Assembly (NCBI GenBank): GCA_030146225.1
Contig: JASLCA010000364.1
Location: 1-11,648 of the forward strand
Source of the DNA: Sphingobacterium sp.
GTDB taxonomy: Bacteria; Bacteroidota; Bacteroidia; Sphingobacteriales; Sphingobacteriaceae
Reading direction: 5' to 3'
DNA length: 11,648 nt
Each line of letters opens with the position of its first letter. Position 1 is the stretch's first letter. This document shows, one piece after another, positions 1-6,970 of this stretch. The notes under the pieces were generated by a model, which did not search any database, was not told the origin of the DNA, and saw only the letters and a list, made by a program, of their open reading frames with translations. Both the position numbers and the translations under genes were made by a program.

Positions 1-181
1 ACAAGGTATTGAAATAGTATTTTGCTGCGTATGGACTCCCGGAGGTATCGGTTTAGGAGATAGATGATTACGTTTTAAAAGTGGTTTAGTGTTATTAAAT
101 GATTAGAGGTTGAGGGTGAGTTGATTAGGGATACTCTTGGAGATGTTTAGCGATTTGAGGCGTTTGATAATCTGGGTGTTG
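1..181. other. Intergenic stretch without a recognisable gene
   Basis: Both strands are broken by stops and no frame gives a convincing protein. Two short open tails can be read: a plus-strand frame entering from the left edge that ends at a TGA at 65-67 (tail ...CCVWTPGGIGLGDR), and a minus-strand frame that runs through the neighbouring hairpin and ends near position 95 (tail ...SIPNQLTLNL). Neither has a start codon inside the window or a family I recognise. The first could be the C-terminus of a gene lying to the left, but it is equally consistent with chance. Together with 182-343 this is a 343-bp gene-poor gap. Confidence 0.5.
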
Positions 182-217
182 AAAAAAAAGTCCTGAAGCG
201 GGGAGCTCCAGGACTTT
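182..217 (-). terminator. Hairpin with T-tract, probable terminator for proline dehydrogenase
   Basis: Bases 187-195 (AAAGTCCTG) pair perfectly with 209-217 (CAGGACTTT), a 9-bp stem around a 13-nt G/C-rich loop. Read on the minus strand, the stem ends in eight T's (positions 189 to 182), three of them in the stem and five beyond it. That is the form of a Rho-independent terminator. It lies about 127 bp past the stop of the minus-strand proline dehydrogenase gene, the only gene it could serve. On the plus strand the same hairpin precedes a leader-like motif, so it could also act as a 5'-UTR structure. Confidence 0.65.
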
Positions 218-220
218 ACT

Positions 221-306
221 ACTAACCAATTATTAACCTAATTATGAAATTATACTCTTATAACGGGCGATGCTTATTGTTTATTACAGTAGCTAATCCG
301 TTTTAA
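221..306 (+). other. Leader-like motif plus 20-codon ORF, possible relic of a SusC-type gene start
   Basis: Directly after the hairpin comes an A/T-rich motif at 221-240 (ACTAACCAATTATTAACCTA), then an ATG at 244. The reading frame runs for 20 codons (MKLYSYNGRCLLF...) and stops at TAA 304-306. From memory, a hairpin followed by this type of motif and then ATGAAA is common just upstream of SusC/TonB-dependent receptor genes in Sphingobacteriaceae. The N-terminal M-K-L-x-x-x-N-G-x-C pattern also resembles how such receptors begin. No receptor follows: the frame closes and the convergent proline dehydrogenase gene starts 38 bp later. It may be a decayed receptor start, a genuine short leader peptide, or coincidence. 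The family resemblance is recall, not a search result. Confidence 0.35.
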
Positions 307-343
307 CAAAATTTAACAATTAGGAATTTTAAGGTTAGTCATA

Positions 344-1516
344 CTATTTATTATTTCTTCTTCTTGATTTCTCTTTCATAATCAAAGCCAGCTCACGGCC
401 AGTTTGTCCACCTACAGATGTATTCTCTTGAGCTCTTCTGAACAAATACGGCATAACCGCCTTCACAGGGCCATAGGGCATGTATTTCGCTACATTAAAG
501 CCCGCAGCAGCAAGATTAAAGGAAAGGTTATCGGACATTCCCAATAGCTGTGCAAAGAAGATGTGTTCATTCTTTGGCGAAAGGCCCCGATTGATAATTT
601 CTTCAGCTAAGAGTCTAGAGCTATCTTCATTATGTGTCCCAGCCATAAAGCCGATACGGTTAATATTGTTTAAGCAGAATAAGATTGCCGCATCATAATC
701 CGTATCGGATGCTTTCTTTTGCAATTGAATAGGAGAGGCATAGCCCTTTTCAGCAGCACGCTCGCGCTCAATCTCCATATACGCACCGCGTACCAGCTTT
801 GCACCTAAGAAGAAGTTTTGGGTCTGTGCATAGGCAAAATCAGCTTTTAATGAAGCCAACTTGTCACTACGGTACAATTGGTAGGTATTGTAAACAATAG
901 CCGCATCCTTATTGTATTTTTCCATCATCTCGCGCGCAAGATCATCAATTGTATCTTGGATCCAAGAGTGTTCAGCATCCACCAAAACCTTGATATTAGC
1001 TTCGTAGCAGGCTTTACAGATGTCGTCGATACGCTTATGAACCTTTGCAAACTCCGCTTGCTCTTCAGTGGTTAAGCTTTTCTTCGCATCAATCTTTGCG
1101 AAAAGATCAAAACGGCCCAAGCCAGTAGGCTTGAATACACAGAAAGAAATTAGGCTGTTGGATTTAGCTTCAGTTACTGTACGCAGGATCTCAGCACAAG
1201 TCTCATCAAAACTTGCCTCGGACTCTTCACCTTCTACCGAATAGTCAAGAATAGTTGTTACATTGCCAGAACCAAGTTCTTTGATTGCGCGCGCACAGCC
1301 TTCGATAGATTCACCTCCGCAAAATTGCTTGTAGATGGTGTTTCTGATGACGCCTTGAATAGGCAAGCCGATTTTTAGGGCAAAATTGGTTAAAGGTGTG
1401 CCAATTTTGATTAAAGAATTGTTGGCTACCATCTTGAATAACCAGTACGCTTTTTCTAAATCGTTATCACTCTTATTACGAAACGCGACTTCTGTATTAT
1501 TGAAATCTAGTTTCAT
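344..1516 (-). CDS. Proline dehydrogenase (monofunctional, FAD-dependent)
   Basis: Oxidises L-proline to 1-pyrroline-5-carboxylate, passing electrons via FAD to the respiratory chain; it is the first step of proline catabolism. At 390 aa it is a stand-alone ProDH, not bifunctional PutA, since no P5C dehydrogenase domain is present. The TIM-barrel motifs appear in the expected order: KPTGLG (129-134), DAEHSW (180-185), KLVRGAYME (240-248), GTHNE (293-297), QLLGM (323-327) and the proline-carboxylate-binding YLFRRAQEN (357-365) with its paired arginines and following Glu. The frame stays open upstream to 1912, antisense to the S4 gene and aroB, so that extension is spurious. I chose the ATG at 1516 (MKLDFNNTEVAF...); an ATG six codons earlier at 1534 (MIQNSQ...) is equally possible. 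The gene appears monocistronic, divergent from the S4-aroB set, with a terminator-like hairpin downstream. P5C dehydrogenase is not in the window. Confidence 0.93.
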   Translation of the reverse strand: MKLDFNNTEVAFRNKSDNDLEKAYWLFKMVANNSLIKIGTPLTNFALKIGLPIQGVIRNTIYKQFCGGESIEGCARAIKELGSGNVTTILDYSVEGEESEASFDETCAEILRTVTEAKSNSLISFCVFKPTGLGRFDLFAKIDAKKSLTTEEQAEFAKVHKRIDDICKACYEANIKVLVDAEHSWIQDTIDDLAREMMEKYNKDAAIVYNTYQLYRSDKLASLKADFAYAQTQNFFLGAKLVRGAYMEIERERAAEKGYASPIQLQKKASDTDYDAAILFCLNNINRIGFMAGTHNEDSSRLLAEEIINRGLSPKNEHIFFAQLLGMSDNLSFNLAAAGFNVAKYMPYGPVKAVMPYLFRRAQENTSVGGQTGRELALIMKEKSRRRNNK

Positions 1517-1561
1517 TTGGCTATTTTGAATCATATAATACCGTAAAAAAAATTTTATACT

Positions 1562-1569
1562 CAAAAGTA
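1562..1569 (-). promoter_or_regulatory. Candidate Bacteroidota -7 box (TACTTTTG) for proline dehydrogenase
   Basis: Read on the minus strand, TACTTTTG fits the Bacteroidota housekeeping -7 consensus TAnnTTTG exactly. It would place the transcript start about 20 nt upstream of the ATG at 1534 and about 40 nt upstream of the one at 1516. I see no TTG/TTTG -33 element at the usual 19-21 bp spacing (the nearest TTTTG is about 29 bp away), so the call is tentative. Confidence 0.35.
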
Positions 1570-1610
1570 AGTAATTATTTTGATTAGCCTTATATTTACA
1601 AAACCTCGAA

Positions 1611-1617
1611 GAGAGGA
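1611..1617 (+). promoter_or_regulatory. Shine-Dalgarno-like site for the S4-domain gene
   Basis: GAGAGGA sits 8 nt upstream of the ATG at 1626. It is notable because Bacteroidota starts usually lack a purine-rich site, and most other genes in this window show none. It supports 1626 as the start of this short gene. Confidence 0.5.
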
Positions 1618-1625
1618 ATAAAATT

Positions 1626-1832
1626 ATGCAAACATTTACATTAAAGGGAGAGTATATCCAATTAATCCAACTTTTGAAAGTCTTAAATTGGGTAGAGCAC
1701 GGCGGTATGGCACAGGCAGTGGTGGAAGATGGCTTGGTGTTGTACAACGGAGCTGTTGATTTACGCAAGCGATTAAAGGTAAAACAAGGCGATGTCATTT
1801 CATATGATGGGCAAGAAGTAAAAATAATATAG
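1626..1832 (+). CDS. Small S4-domain RNA-binding protein (YaaA/YbcJ-like)
   Basis: The 68-aa protein consists almost wholly of one S4 RNA-binding fold, of the S4_2 type seen in E. coli YbcJ and Bacillus YaaA. The signature is the run from HGGMAQAVVEDG (25-36) through LYNGAVDLRKR (39-49) to KVKQGDVI (51-58), which forms the basic RNA-contacting surface. Length and motif agree with the family. Members are thought to bind structured RNA or ribosomes, but a precise role is not established. It is the first gene of a plus-strand set, 10 bp before aroB, with a Shine-Dalgarno-like site upstream. A TATATTTA at 1591-1598 is a seven-of-eight match to the -7 consensus and could be its promoter, but no -33 element fits. 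The link with aroB is positional only. Confidence 0.85.
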   Translation: MQTFTLKGEYIQLIQLLKVLNWVEHGGMAQAVVEDGLVLYNGAVDLRKRLKVKQGDVISYDGQEVKII

Positions 1833-1842
1833 TAAGACAGAA

Positions 1843-2907
1843 ATGATAAAAGATATTGAAAGTATAGGGTATACCGTCTTTTTTGAAAATAGCCTGCAAG
1901 CATTGCAGACATTTATAGAAAAGGGGAATTATTCACAGGTCCTTATTTTAGTGGATAGAAACACAAACGATCATTGTTTACCCGTACTCCAAGCAGCCCT
2001 TCCAACGCTCGTTGATTACGATGTGATCGAGGTAGATCCAGGTGAGGAAAACAAGAATATTGATTTCTGTATAGGGGTTTGGAATACCATGTTGGACTTT
2101 GGGGTAGACCGTAAGGCCTTGCTAATCAACCTGGGCGGTGGTGTAGTAACCGACATGGGAGGTTTCGCAGCTTCAACCTTTAAGCGAGGGATTGATTTTG
2201 TGCAGGTTCCAACAACCTTGTTAGCGCAGGTCGATGCCTCAGTAGGTGGCAAGACAGGCATTGATCTGGGAAGCTTAAAAAATATTATCGGCACCTTTAC
2301 GCAGCCAAAGGCCGTGTTTATGAGTACGGAGTTTTTAAAGACTTTAGATGCCAGACAAATGCGCTCTGGCTTTGCAGAAGTCATAAAGCATGGCTTAATA
2401 CAAGATAAATTGCTTTTCGAGCAGTGTAAAACTGTTGACTTACAGGGTGACTTAGATGCGCTTGTTTACTGGTCAGTAGCCATTAAAAATGCCGTGATCT
2501 GTCAGGATCCTACCGAACAAGGCTTAAGAAAGATCTTAAACTTCGGGCATACCATTGGACATGCTATAGAGGGGTATTCCTTGTCAAATGATGCAAATCC
2601 TTTGTTGCATGGAGAAGCCATCGCTATTGGTATGATCTGTGAGGCTTATCTTTCGCATAAGTTAAACGGACTATCGGAAGAGGACCTTAACGCGATCGTT
2701 GAATTATTTGCCGCACGCTATGAAGGTTATGTTATCAACTCGGACAGTCATGGCGCATTGCTTGAATTAATGCGTAATGATAAGAAGAATGAAGCCAATA
2801 AGCTTGGCTTTGCCTTGTTATCTGCTATTGGGGCTTGTGATTTTGACAAGTACGTAGAAGAAGATTTAATTTTAGAGAGTTTGAATTTTTATCAAAATTT
2901 AGGCTAA
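1843..2907 (+). CDS. aroB: 3-dehydroquinate synthase
   Basis: Converts DAHP to 3-dehydroquinate, the second step of the shikimate pathway to aromatic amino acids, in the cytoplasm and using NAD+ and a divalent metal. The 354-aa length is normal for a monofunctional enzyme. The NAD-binding glycine-rich loop GGGVVTDMGGF is at 98-108, followed by the conserved PTTLLAQVDASVGGKTG (123-139) and NIIGTF (147-152). The metal ligands are visible as the Glu in GFAEVIKHG (176-184), the His in NFGHTIGHAIE (233-243) and the His of HGEAIAIGM (256-264). A conserved MRNDKKNE segment lies at 310-317. All catalytic positions look intact. It sits 10 bp after the S4 gene and 1 bp before the ThuA gene, so it is probably co-transcribed with both. 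No other shikimate gene is in the window. Confidence 0.97.
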   Translation: MIKDIESIGYTVFFENSLQALQTFIEKGNYSQVLILVDRNTNDHCLPVLQAALPTLVDYDVIEVDPGEENKNIDFCIGVWNTMLDFGVDRKALLINLGGGVVTDMGGFAASTFKRGIDFVQVPTTLLAQVDASVGGKTGIDLGSLKNIIGTFTQPKAVFMSTEFLKTLDARQMRSGFAEVIKHGLIQDKLLFEQCKTVDLQGDLDALVYWSVAIKNAVICQDPTEQGLRKILNFGHTIGHAIEGYSLSNDANPLLHGEAIAIGMICEAYLSHKLNGLSEEDLNAIVELFAARYEGYVINSDSHGALLELMRNDKKNEANKLGFALLSAIGACDFDKYVEEDLILESLNFYQNLG

Positions 2908-2908
2908 A

Positions 2909-3628
2909 ATGCATAGACGGATCCTGCTGCTGCTTATTGTATCATTATGTAGCCTTACATTGCTCTTTGCGCAGCAGCAGGTGCTCGTCTTTACCAAGAC
3001 AGCAGCCTTTCGTCATCAAAGCATTCCAAAAGGGGTAGCAACCCTTAAAATGCTTCTTGCCCAAGAATCCATAGGGATGCAGCATAGTGAAGATGCAAGT
3101 CTATTTACGGATCAAGGCTTAGCGCAATTCGGAGCAATAATCTTTTTAAATACTTCCGGAGATATTCTAGATGCAGATCAAAAGACCGCCTTGCAGCGCT
3201 TTATCCGATCTGGAAAGGGCTATGTAGGCATTCATGCAGCCTCAGATACAGAATTTGAATGGCCTTGGTATGGACAGCTTGTAGGCGGCTACTTTGTTCG
3301 TCACCCAGCTGTGCAAGAAGCCAAGTTGGAAATTCGCGATACAAAGCATCCAGCCACAGCAGAACTCCCTAAGATTTGGATACATCGAGATGAGTGGTAT
3401 GACTTTCGGGATATAAAGCCTGGCATGCATATCCTGATGAATCTAGATGAGGAAAGTTATCAAGGAGGGAAAATGGGCAAATTTCACCCAATAGCTTGGT
3501 ACCAGGAATTTGAAGGCGGACGGTCATTCTATACCGGCTTAGGCCATACTGAAGAGGCATATGATTCCGTTAATTTTCGTAAACATATTATGGGTGGTAT
3601 ACGTTATGCTTTGGGCCTCCTGCAATAG
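2909..3628 (+). CDS. Exported ThuA-domain protein
   Basis: A 239-aa protein with a clear signal peptide (MHRRILLLLIVSLCSLTLLFA, with probable cleavage near residue 21), so it acts in the periplasm or outside the cell. The rest is one ThuA domain, a glutamine-amidotransferase-like fold. Visible segments are VLVFTKTAAFRHQSI (25-39), GYVGIHAASDTEFEWPWY (104-121), HRDEWY (159-164), HPIAWYQEFEGGRSFYTGLGHT (193-214) and the C-terminal MGGIRYALG (228-236). The class I amidotransferase nucleophile Cys is absent: the elbow reads GIHAASD (107-113), as is usual for ThuA proteins, so glutaminase activity is not expected. ThuA is linked to trehalose and other sugar use, and in Bacteroidota the domain is common in exported carbohydrate-related proteins. 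The substrate here is unknown. It starts 1 bp after the aroB stop, which suggests translational coupling without an obvious functional link. Confidence 0.88.
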   Translation: MHRRILLLLIVSLCSLTLLFAQQQVLVFTKTAAFRHQSIPKGVATLKMLLAQESIGMQHSEDASLFTDQGLAQFGAIIFLNTSGDILDADQKTALQRFIRSGKGYVGIHAASDTEFEWPWYGQLVGGYFVRHPAVQEAKLEIRDTKHPATAELPKIWIHRDEWYDFRDIKPGMHILMNLDEESYQGGKMGKFHPIAWYQEFEGGRSFYTGLGHTEEAYDSVNFRKHIMGGIRYALGLLQ

Positions 3629-3663
3629 TTGATCAACTCAAGGGTATTAAGGTTTGTATACAA
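3628..3663. repeat. Two perfect 10-bp palindromes in the convergent gap
   Basis: GTTGATCAAC (3628-3637) and TTGTATACAA (3654-3663) are both perfect palindromes. Their centres are 26 bp apart, and they nearly fill the 40-bp space between the ThuA stop and the convergent methyltransferase stop. Neither has a G/C-rich stem or T-tract, so they are poor intrinsic terminators. They may be protein-binding sites or chance. Confidence 0.3.
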
Positions 3664-3668
3664 TGGTC

Positions 3669-4853
3669 TTAAGCGATACGCTCCGCTTGGATAACAATTA
3701 AGGTATCATCTGCTTGGGTACAGAAAAACAAGTAATTAGCTCCACCATCTTTCAATTTATACTTCTTTCGAATTTCATCCACCTTCAGCGGGAAATTCTT
3801 CGAAATAATATTGGCCTTAGCAATCTTATTATGCTTTTTGAAATAAGACAGGGCTTGTACTGCTGTAATCTTAAATACTTTTCCGATAAATGATTCTACA
3901 AGCTTTACCGAAGTATAGAGATGGGTATGCTGCTGTATTTTATGCAGGTCAAAGCGCGTTGCAATGGATTTAAAGGCGCCTGCCTTGCTAAGGGCGACAT
4001 CCGGCTCATAGAGATAATCCAGCGGTTCAGAATAGTTAGGAGTGGCTATACGCTCTGCCTCCATGCTAAAGCTAAATACCTTCGCGCTTGCTTCTTTATG
4101 TAGTTGTACAGCATGTATTTTAGGCTCACCAGAAAAGCCCCGCTCTTGAATAAAAAGCAGTTCCTTGCAATCATGCTGCATACTAATTACATATACATCC
4201 CGTACATGCTTTAGGGATTTCAATGCAAGTGAAATATCCAATAAAGGAGCTAGTTTGCTAATGATTACAGGAGCTTTACGCAATAATAGGTCTTGCTCAG
4301 CGACCAGATTGGGCTCGCAGTCTTCTAGCCGAAAAACCTTTTGTGCCTTTACTCTTCGAGAAGGATCGATAAAGCAGTAATCATAGTCTTTCTGGCTTGC
4401 CGCTAGGTAGGCAATGCCATCTCCGGAGTGGAAGTCAACATTTTTGACCCCAAGACTTTCGAAGTTATGCTGCACGATTTCGGATAGGCTGGAATTTAAC
4501 TCGCAGTGTGTCACCTGCTTGCTGACTGTAGCGAAGTAATAGCTGTCAATCCCAAATCCACCCGTAAGATCAATCAATGACTTATTAGGCTTAATTAAGC
4601 TGGCCTTAAATAGCCCCGTTTCCGTTGAAGAGCTTTGCTCTAGATTGAGCTTGTCAGGGTAGTAGAGGGCCGCATGGGCCACAAGTGCGGGGATTTTCTT
4701 GGAAGCTCGCTGATAGCCGTCTAGCTGTCGGGCAAGCTCCGAAGGACTCACCTTATCAAAAGGGCTAACCGCCAAGGCTAGGGCTGCTGGATCAGTGGCC
4801 CGCTTAGCCTGAAGATAGGCCAATACCTCTTTTGATAATATCGCAAGATTCAT
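3669..4853 (-). CDS. PG_1098-like SAM-dependent methyltransferase with THUMP-like domain
   Basis: A 394-aa predicted class I methyltransferase of the Bacteroidota family typified by Porphyromonas PG_1098. An N-terminal part (about 1-80), expected to hold the ferredoxin-like domain, precedes a Rossmann core. In that core the SAM-binding motif I is LIDLTGGFGID (93-103), an acidic residue in CELN (117-120) ends strand 2, and the catalytic-type DPSRR is at 163-167. The C-terminal basic stretch (about 320-394, KITAVQALSYFKKHNKIAKAN then KYKLKDGGANYLFF) matches the THUMP-like domain. THUMP and ferredoxin-like modules usually present RNA to methyltransferases, so an RNA substrate is likely, but I know of no proven target. 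Its ATG directly abuts the TAG of aspartate kinase with no gap, indicating translational coupling. It is the last gene of the minus-strand cluster, and no intrinsic terminator is visible after it. Confidence 0.85.
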   Translation of the reverse strand: MNLAILSKEVLAYLQAKRATDPAALALAVSPFDKVSPSELARQLDGYQRASKKIPALVAHAALYYPDKLNLEQSSSTETGLFKASLIKPNKSLIDLTGGFGIDSYYFATVSKQVTHCELNSSLSEIVQHNFESLGVKNVDFHSGDGIAYLAASQKDYDYCFIDPSRRVKAQKVFRLEDCEPNLVAEQDLLLRKAPVIISKLAPLLDISLALKSLKHVRDVYVISMQHDCKELLFIQERGFSGEPKIHAVQLHKEASAKVFSFSMEAERIATPNYSEPLDYLYEPDVALSKAGAFKSIATRFDLHKIQQHTHLYTSVKLVESFIGKVFKITAVQALSYFKKHNKIAKANIISKNFPLKVDEIRKKYKLKDGGANYLFFCTQADDTLIVIQAERIA

Positions 4854-6116
4854 CTAGATGTTTTTAACAAGCAGTTGACAGGTATAGCTATCCTTTAGCT
4901 CCCGAATAATCTTCTTATTCACCAATACCCGATCTATAGTCTCTTGGTTGAAATAACGAATAGTAATAAGTTCTAGCTCCTTCTCTACATTTACCTTGTA
5001 ACGCAATTTAACTTCTTCCAATAGGCTATCTATATTCTTGCCGGTGTCGTCAATACTTACCGAAAAGCTAATAGCACTGTTGTGCATCATATTTATCTTT
5101 ATCCGATGTTTATGAAATAAGTTGAAGATATGACTCAAGTTGTCCTCAACAATAAAGGAGAAGTCGCGCGGCTGTATATTAATAAAGACTTGGTTTACCT
5201 TAAAGATAAAGGAAGGAATGGCTAAGCCTTGGTTTAAGGTGCGAATATACGTCCCTGCTGCTGAAGGGTTAAGAAAGGAGCGTACATTAAGTGCAATATT
5301 TTTATTTTCCAAAGGCTTAATCGTCTTCGGGTGAATGACTGTAGCACCGTAGTAGGTCAGTTCAATTGCATCAGTATAGGAAAGCTCTGGAATAAGTTCA
5401 GTACGGTCAAACCATTTAGGGTCTGCATTGAGTACTCCGGGTACATCCTTCCATATGGTAATGCCATCAGCATTCAGACAGGAAGCGAAGATAGCTGCCG
5501 AATAGTCAGAGCCTTCTCGACCCAGCGTAGTGGTAAAGTTTTCCGAAGTAGAGCCGATAAAGCCCTGTGTGATCAGGACCTCTTGCTGTAAAAGGGTAGG
5601 GATATCCCTTTGAATCTTCTCTTCAGTCTTTTCCCAATCCACCTTAGCCTCCCTATAGGTGTTGTCCGTAAAGATATAATCGCGGGCATCAACCCAGCGG
5701 GCTGCAATACCAGTATGGGCGGTATAGGCTGCCAATATCTTAGAGGAAACGATCTCTCCAAGGGAAACGATCTGGTCAAAAAGGTAGTCATAGCCATCCT
5801 GTGGTTCCTCTTCAAGGATCCATTCGATCTCTACAAATGAATTTGCAACATCATTATAAATAGCAGCAGAACGATCTTCAAAAAGATCATCCAATAAAGC
5901 AAAGTGAATTGCTTTAATCTCCTCCAATAGCGCAATTGCCTCACCTGTCTGCTCTACAAAATGATGCGTAAGCTTTTCTAATTTATCAGTGGTCTTGCCC
6001 GTTGCCGAAACCACGACCAGCAGTTGATCCTGTTTATGGCTAGCGATTATTGAAGCTACATTTTTTATGTTTTCCGCATCTTTCACGGATGCGCCACCAA
6101 ATTTAAATACCTGCAT
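4854..6116 (-). CDS. Aspartate kinase (monofunctional)
   Basis: Phosphorylates L-aspartate to aspartyl-4-phosphate, the entry step for lysine/diaminopimelate, threonine and methionine. At 420 aa it is a monofunctional aspartokinase with no homoserine dehydrogenase domain. The kinase domain shows KFGGASV (5-11; Ala where many enzymes have Thr), VVVSA (34-38), TTLGREGSDYSAAI (196-209), WKDVPGVLNADP (222-233) and the YYGATVIHPKTIKPL run (255-269). The C-terminal 120 residues form the ACT-type regulatory region, including VNQVFINIQ (307-315) and the terminal ITIRYF...YTCQLLVKN segment, so allosteric feedback inhibition is likely. The effector cannot be read from sequence. It lies 17 bp after the DUF3298 stop and abuts the methyltransferase start. 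No TAnnTTTG box is seen in that 17-bp gap, so it is probably read from upstream. No other gene of the pathway is nearby. Confidence 0.95.
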   Translation of the reverse strand: MQVFKFGGASVKDAENIKNVASIIASHKQDQLLVVVSATGKTTDKLEKLTHHFVEQTGEAIALLEEIKAIHFALLDDLFEDRSAAIYNDVANSFVEIEWILEEEPQDGYDYLFDQIVSLGEIVSSKILAAYTAHTGIAARWVDARDYIFTDNTYREAKVDWEKTEEKIQRDIPTLLQQEVLITQGFIGSTSENFTTTLGREGSDYSAAIFASCLNADGITIWKDVPGVLNADPKWFDRTELIPELSYTDAIELTYYGATVIHPKTIKPLENKNIALNVRSFLNPSAAGTYIRTLNQGLAIPSFIFKVNQVFINIQPRDFSFIVEDNLSHIFNLFHKHRIKINMMHNSAISFSVSIDDTGKNIDSLLEEVKLRYKVNVEKELELITIRYFNQETIDRVLVNKKIIRELKDSYTCQLLVKNI

Positions 6117-6133
6117 GTACTATAGGATATATT

Positions 6134-6970
6134 TTATTTTTTGAACAAGCTCTCAACAAGTTGATTACCCGTTTCTGTCAATAAGCCTTTTAATTCTTTA
6201 TAGGGCACAACGATGGTTGTAGCGCCTTCAGAATACGCTTTTATTTCGTATACATTATAATGAAAGAGTAAGCCGTCTTTGGTGAAACCAAAGTTTTCAG
6301 CGAGCGCAAAGTTATCATTCGCAAAGAAATAACCAGCCCCAAAGGAGTCACTTTCCTTAAGTTTCTCATGCTTGCGGAAGTAACGCTCGGTAACCTTTTT
6401 TAGGCCCGTAGTGTCCACGATAAGGTCGCTTAGCGCTAACTGTCTGCTGTTTAGCAGGTCATAGTTAAACCATAACTCAGCCTCCATGCCATGAGCCCCA
6501 CCCGTATACTCACTAAGGGAATTGGCAAGCGTCAGAAAACGCCCTGTGTTTAGCACAACGCGGGTATCTTGCTTCTGAAACCAACAGTGTATGCCTTTCG
6601 TACCTGCTTGAATTTCATCTTCGGCATATTCATTAAAGCCAGTGATAAAGCTCTCAGCCACCTGACTAATGCTATCCTCTCCATTGAGCAATAAAGCATT
6701 TTTCACAAGCTTGTTCAGTTCTGGACTGAAGATAGGGTAGCTAGCTGTAAATGTAGTACTGTCGAGCTGCTCGTCACTCCCAGAGAAATAAGGGCTAAAC
6801 TCCTTGAAATGTGCAATTTTATAAACGATAGTATCCTTACCTAAGGCTGCTAAGCCATTAGATTGTGGTTCGGCTACCGCACGATTAACCTTGCCATCTG
6901 GCCCGCAGGAACAGAAGCTCGCGCTAGCCAACAGAAGAATACAACCAAGTGTGTTAATTTTCATCCTCAT
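6134..6970 (-). CDS. DUF3298/RsiV-like lipoprotein
   Basis: A 278-aa probable lipoprotein: a hydrophobic N-terminus (ILLLASASF, 11-19) leads to cysteines at 20 and 22, with Cys22 in FCSCGPDG the likelier lipidation site, though the lipobox is not textbook. The mature part carries the DUF4163/DUF3298 signature, with GGAHG at 157-161 followed by WFNYDLLNSRQLALSDLI. The conserved C-terminal DUF3298 block is at 228-260 (GFTKDGLLFHYNVYE, then EGATTIVVPYKEL). In Bacillus RsiV this region binds lysozyme and belongs to an anti-sigma factor. Here there is no cytoplasmic anti-sigma domain and no sigma-factor gene nearby, so only the extracytoplasmic fold is shared. Binding of lysozyme or another ligand is possible but unproven. 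The start overlaps the GNAT gene by 17 bp; a second ATG two codons later (6964) would shorten that to 11. Confidence 0.82.
   Translation of the reverse strand: MRMKINTLGCILLLASASFCSCGPDGKVNRAVAEPQSNGLAALGKDTIVYKIAHFKEFSPYFSGSDEQLDSTTFTASYPIFSPELNKLVKNALLLNGEDSISQVAESFITGFNEYAEDEIQAGTKGIHCWFQKQDTRVVLNTGRFLTLANSLSEYTGGAHGMEAELWFNYDLLNSRQLALSDLIVDTTGLKKVTERYFRKHEKLKESDSFGAGYFFANDNFALAENFGFTKDGLLFHYNVYEIKAYSEGATTIVVPYKELKGLLTETGNQLVESLFKK

Noticed and set aside
2..67. Plus-strand frame entering from the left edge and ending at a TGA
   Set aside because: Only 21 codons are visible and no family is recognisable, so it cannot be told from a chance open frame.
1517..1912. Long N-terminal extension of proline dehydrogenase, antisense to the S4 gene and the start of aroB
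   Set aside because: The extra residues match no ProDH domain, the opposite strand encodes well-conserved proteins, and the family begins near the MKLDFNN start.
2016..2384. 122-codon minus-strand ORF inside aroB
   Set aside because: It is the antisense of catalytically intact aroB, with no recognisable domain.
3629..3668. Bidirectional intrinsic terminator between the ThuA and methyltransferase genes
   Set aside because: The palindromes are A/T-rich, without a loop or T-tract.
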